Positions 60,430 to 64,000 of a stretch of 64,000 nt of DNA are shown in pieces. The notes beneath the pieces are model-generated. The model made no database searches and had not been told where the DNA came from. It worked only from the letters and a program-made list of their open reading frames with translations. The position numbers were made by a program, and so were the translations under genes. Numbering within the stretch: the first letter of the stretch is position 1; every line of letters starts with the position of its first letter. The stretch comes from Arachis hypogaea. Taxonomy: Eukaryota > Streptophyta > Magnoliopsida > Fabales > Fabaceae. Location: positions 19,293,878 through 19,357,877 of the forward strand of contig NC_092054.1 of the NCBI RefSeq assembly GCF_003086295.3, written 5' to 3'.

Positions 60430-60545
60430 TAACAGTAAATATTATTTTTAGGATTATGTGTTTTTTTTAATTAATTGTAAGTAGAATTTATATATATTTT
60501 TTTCACAACTTTGAGGGCAAAGTTGGCGTTAAGTGGAATGTAATG
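59742..60545. other. IleRS 3' flank with microsatellites
   Basis: No gene. The 3' UTR should lie within the first few hundred bases. 59863-59925 is an (ACT)n(ATT)n tract and about 60381-60425 is (TA)n; a SINE is listed separately. Confidence 0.6.
59971..60147 (+). mobile_element. tRNA-derived SINE
   Basis: Box A region TAGTGGTTAGCTCAG, decayed box B AGTTCAAATTTTGCC, then the family core CTTGTGCATGCAGTAATTCA and GGTGACAAACCCTTAAATGA, and an A-run at 60134-60147. This core is typical of legume SINEs. TSD not clear. Confidence 0.8.
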
Positions 60546-60983
60546 TAAGGTGTAAAGTTGAGTTCCATAGCCTAATTAAAAAATTCTCATTAGTAGTAGA
60601 ATTTATTATAGAGTAATAGTGATAGAAATTAATTTGTGTTGGTCGAGTGGTCAGCTCACTCGTTCGCTAATAAAAAAAAAAAAGGAGTAATAGTGATAGA
60701 ATCAAGTAACTATGAAATGAGTAATTTGTATCCTCTTTTTTTAGAACGTCATCAATAAAATTATTCCCTCCCTCTTCATTCTTCCTAATTTCCCTCTTAT
60801 GATTAAATTCTTTTCTTATTCAAATTCTTCTTCCTTACAATATTGATGGAATTCCAAAAAAGGAAGAATATAAATTACTCAATTCTTGGTTACTTGATTC
60901 TATCACTATTATTCTATTTATAGTAAATTCTACTCCTAATAAAAAATTTTTAATTGGACTATAGGGTTCAATTTTATACCTTA
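60546..60983. mobile_element. MITE with ~120-bp terminal inverted repeats
   Basis: The left arm from TAAGGTGTAAAGTTGAGTTC and the right arm ending ...GAACCC-complement/ATACCTTA are inverted copies over about 120 bp, including AATAGTGATAGAATCAAGTAAC on both arms once the inserted SINE is removed. The loop is short and non-coding. Superfamily and TSD not resolved. Confidence 0.8.
60628..60684 (+). mobile_element. Truncated SINE nested in the MITE arm
   Basis: A 57-bp insertion holding only a tRNA-like box A head (GGTCGAGTGGTCAGCTCACT) and an A-run. Flanked by identical 17-bp copies GAGTAATAGTGATAGAA (60611-60627 and 60685-60701). The opposite MITE arm shows the empty site. Confidence 0.9.
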
Positions 60984-61049
60984 CCGCATACCACCACTCT
61001 CCCAATTTTAAATTTTACCACCACTCTTATCCTCCAATTATCTAGGGGC

Positions 61050-61235
61050 AAAACTTCCTACTATGAAAGAGAGGCAGTCCCCCCTCCCCTCTCCCTAAAA
61101 GAAAAAAATGAGCCCTCCTTTAAAAAATGCATGGCCTCGCAAAACTTCCTACTATGGAAGAGAGGCAGTCCCCCCCCCCCTCCCTCCCTAAAAAAAAAAA
61201 AAAAATTGAGTCCTCCTTTGAAAAATGCATGGCCT
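61050..61235. repeat. 91-bp tandem duplication with poly-C and poly-A tracts
   Basis: AAAACTTCCTACTATG starts at 61050 and 61141. Each unit runs through GAGAGGCAGTCCCCC, an A-run, CCTCCTTT and AAAAATGCATGGCCTC. It lies about 550 bp before the hAT transposase and may be its subterminal DNA. Confidence 0.8.
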
Positions 61236-61790
61236 CCTATAATCCCTAACTCAAGGTGGAGCAAAGAACTTGAAATAAGTATTTGGGTCATGGGCCATAT
61301 TAGCACAAGTAAAAAAGAAAGCCCTAATCCATATTAAAAGGATCGCTACTCTTTTTGAGAATTTGAATCGGTAGCAGCAAAAAATCACTTTTTCAATTCA
61401 GCAGTTCTTCTCTCTTTTTTTAAATAGAAACAAAACATTCTATATTTCTATTATCATTACAAGATAGTAAGTAGTCTTTGGTCTCCCATTATCATCTCTT
61501 ATTTTTCTTTATTTTATAAGCTATTTTTTTGAATAATTTATATATTTATTTATTTATCTAATTTATAATCTTATAATAATAATTTAAGTTTTTGAAAGAA
61601 ATTAAAGATGATAATTATATAATTATAATGTTAACCTAGCATATATTGTTTTTAATTTGTTTTTCTCTCATTATTAATTATTTGTGATATTGATATTATT
61701 GATTTGTAAAAAAAAAAAATTAATTGAGTTCAGCTAAGTTGTATAATATTTATCTATGTAAATTTTCAATTGTAAAAATTTAGTTGAATC

Positions 61791-64000
61791 ATGGGCAAGA
61801 TGAAAATAATAGACACTTTTTTTTTTTTAAAAAAAGACTAGCCAGAAGAGTGAAGATGTTTCTAATATTGTTACATCAACATCAACCTCTTCAATACTTG
61901 AGTTATCAAACATAAATACTTTAGCTCCTCAACAAGATATTTCAAAGTCAAAGCGCCCACGACTTAATCCTAAACAAATGGAAGCATGCCATTTGGTAAG
62001 AGATCCAGAAATTCAACCAATGATTTGGAAGTTTTATCCAAGTAAAAGAGATGAAATTCGTCAAGCTTATCTTAAAGTTGGACCGAATCAACCAAAACTT
62101 GATAATGATCCATTCTCGAGAGATACAAGTCATGTCGTTTTCAAGCTTCTTGTTTGAATTATACCCTTAATGGTTAGAGTATTCTATTAAAGATGATATT
62201 GTATATTGTTTACCATGCTACCTATTTGCTAAGGAATCTTCAATAAACACAGGTTCAAATGCCTTCATTGAAAACGGCTTCAGGAATTGGAAGAAGGTAA
62301 ATAGTAAAATAGATTGTCCTCTTTTGAATCACATTGGCAAAGGCCCCAATTCGTTCCATCACAAGGCAACGAAATCATGTGAAGATTTGATGAAGCAATC
62401 ACAACATGTCGATACACTTATGAAACGACAAACATTAGAGAAAATTGAGAATAATCGACGTAGACTTAGAGCATCTATTGACTGTATTAGATAGTTGACT
62501 TTTCAAGGCTGTGCTTATAGAGGCCATGATGAAAGCTCGAGTTCATATAATCGAGGTAAATTTATTGTATTGTTAAAGTTTTTGGGGTCTTACAATAGTA
62601 GTGTTCAAAAGCTTATTTTAGAAAATGCTCCTAGATTTGCTAAATATACTTCAAGCGATGTCCGGAAGGAAATTCTATATGTCTTGCTACAATAGTGAGA
62701 AACTCAAATAAAAAAGATATTGGAGATGTCAAATTTTGTATCATCATTGATAAAACTCGTAATGAATCTAAAAAAGAACAAATGGCTATTGTTTTGAGAT
62801 TTTTTGATATGGATGGTTTTGTTCGTGAACGCTTCTTTGATCTTGTACATGTTAGTGATACTAGTGTCTTGACTTTAAAAAAAGAATTGGTGTCTGTGCT
62901 TTCTATTTATAATCTCTAAATTGAAAACATTCGAGGTCAGGAGTATGATGGTGCTAGCAACACGAGAAGGGAATGGAATGGTTTACAAGCTTTATTTCTC
63001 AATGATTTTCGACAAGCATATCATGTCCATTGTTTTGGTCATAGATTGCAGTTAGCACTGGTGGCTACTTCAAGGGAAGTACTTCAAATTCATGAATTTT
63101 TCACACAATTGACTGCTATTGTCAATATTTTTGGTGTATCTTGCAAACGACATGATCAACTACAAGAAGTTCAAGAAATTGAAAATGCAAAATTGATTGC
63201 CAATGAAGAGCTAGAAACAGGTCAGGGCGGAAATCAAGTGGGCACTTTATAAAGAGTTCGAGATACAAGATGGAGTTCTCACTTTCATTCTATTTATATC
63301 ATGATAAGAATGTTTGCAGCTACTCAAACCGTTCTTAATAACATTATTAATGATGGCACAACTTCTGTTTAAAGAGGTGAGGCTTATGGTGTCAACAAAG
63401 TGCTATTCTCGTTTGAATTTTTTTTATTAAATTTGATGGAAGAAATTATGCGAATTATTAATATTTTGTGTCAAGCATTACAATAAAAAATTCAAGATAT
63501 TTTGAATGCAATGCATGTTGTTTTCACATCAAAAATAATTTTCAAAAATTGAGAGATAATGGTTGGTGCAATTTACTTGAGATTGTTAAGAAGTTTTGTG
63601 AGAAACATAAAATTGACATCCCTTATATGAGTATACAATACACAGTTGGAAGATGTCGATCTCGTCAACCAAAGATAACAGTTGAGTATCATTATCGGGT
63701 AGATGTGTTTTTGGCAACAATTGACTCCCAAATACAAGAGTTAAATAGTAGATTCAATGAGAAAACTATGAAACTTTTGACTTTAAGTTCATCTTTGGAT
63801 CCTAAAGACAATTTTAAGTTGTTTAATATTCAGAATATATGCAAGTTAGCTGAAAAATTTTATCCTTCAAATTTTTCTAATCATGAAAAGATTCTTTTGA
63901 ATGCTCAATTGCAACATTATGCATTTGATATACCGAATTATTTAAAAGATGTTGGGACACTTTTTAAGTTATGTCAAAGATTGAAAGAAACAAGAAAATC
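61791..64000 (+). pseudogene. hAT-superfamily transposase (TTF zinc finger/DUF4371 type), decayed and partial
   Basis: ATG at 61791 starts MGKMKIIDTFF, then a frameshift in T/A runs. Recognisable parts: SKSKRPRLNPKQMEACHL; WKFYPSKRDEIRQAY; a TTF-type finger segment DDIVYCLPCYLFAKE with GFRNWKK and HHKA (about 62185-62370); GCAYRGHDESS; the DUF4371 core VKFCIIIDKTRNESKKEQMA (about 62725-62785); GQEYDGASN; and VHCFGHRLQLALVA. This order is that of ZMYM1-like/TTF hAT transposases, which cut and paste DNA. Stops occur near 62154, 62493, 62693, 62918, 63250 and often after 63370. The dimerisation domain would lie outside the right edge. Confidence 0.85.

Noticed and set aside
61061..61306. Gly/Phe-rich frame on the minus strand
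   Set aside because: Produced by poly-C/poly-A runs in the 91-bp duplication.

Overview
The window looks like nuclear DNA from a flowering plant. Genes are split by canonical GT-AG introns, intergenic DNA is AT-rich, and most of the length is LTR retrotransposons, hAT elements, SINEs, a LINE remnant and an endogenous pararetrovirus. The style of the copia and gypsy elements, the SINEs, and the clusters of ACGCGTACGCGT-type palindromes in the gypsy LTRs suggest a legume, most likely Arachis (peanut); this is inference, not something read directly.

Layout. 1-7662: a minus-strand Ty1/copia retrotransposon, nearly intact, with an extra open frame after pol that runs off the left edge. 7663-11245: AT-rich spacer with microsatellites and a decayed LINE tail. 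11246-13796 (minus): a four-exon gene for a plastid-type protein with two RRM domains. 13797-15935: AT-rich spacer with small repeats. 15936-29265 (plus): the broken 3' half of a PMT/DUF248-type methyltransferase gene, interrupted by a 1.9-kb hAT-like element (16229-18105) and a 10.7-kb chromovirus-type gypsy element (18425-29106). Target-site duplications show both insertion points. 29266-34830: AT-rich DNA with a ~1-kb tandem duplication and a SINE.

35099-47209 holds two head-to-head copies of a Caulimoviridae-like endogenous pararetrovirus. The arms form a ~5.3-kb inverted repeat around a ~1.5-kb loop that carries the movement-protein region. Both copies are broken by stops and frameshifts. 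Each ends in a promoter-like segment facing outward; the right-hand one faces the next gene.

48095-59741 (plus): a complete run of 21 coding exons (a short first exon is unresolved) for organellar isoleucyl-tRNA synthetase (OVA2-like), with HIGH, editing-domain, KMSKS and C-terminal zinc motifs. Its introns carry a SINE, a MITE-like repeat and a dispersed repeat also found at 14591-14968; one intron has a GC-AG boundary. 59742-61790: microsatellites, SINEs and a long-TIR MITE containing a nested SINE. 61791-64000: a decayed TTF/DUF4371-type hAT transposase running off the right edge.

Only two host genes look functional: the plastid-type RRM protein and organellar IleRS, both likely serving organelle gene expression. 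They are far apart and show no operon-like link. The most notable features are the pararetroviral inverted repeat beside a housekeeping gene and the methyltransferase relic whose frame is restored exactly across the gypsy insertion.
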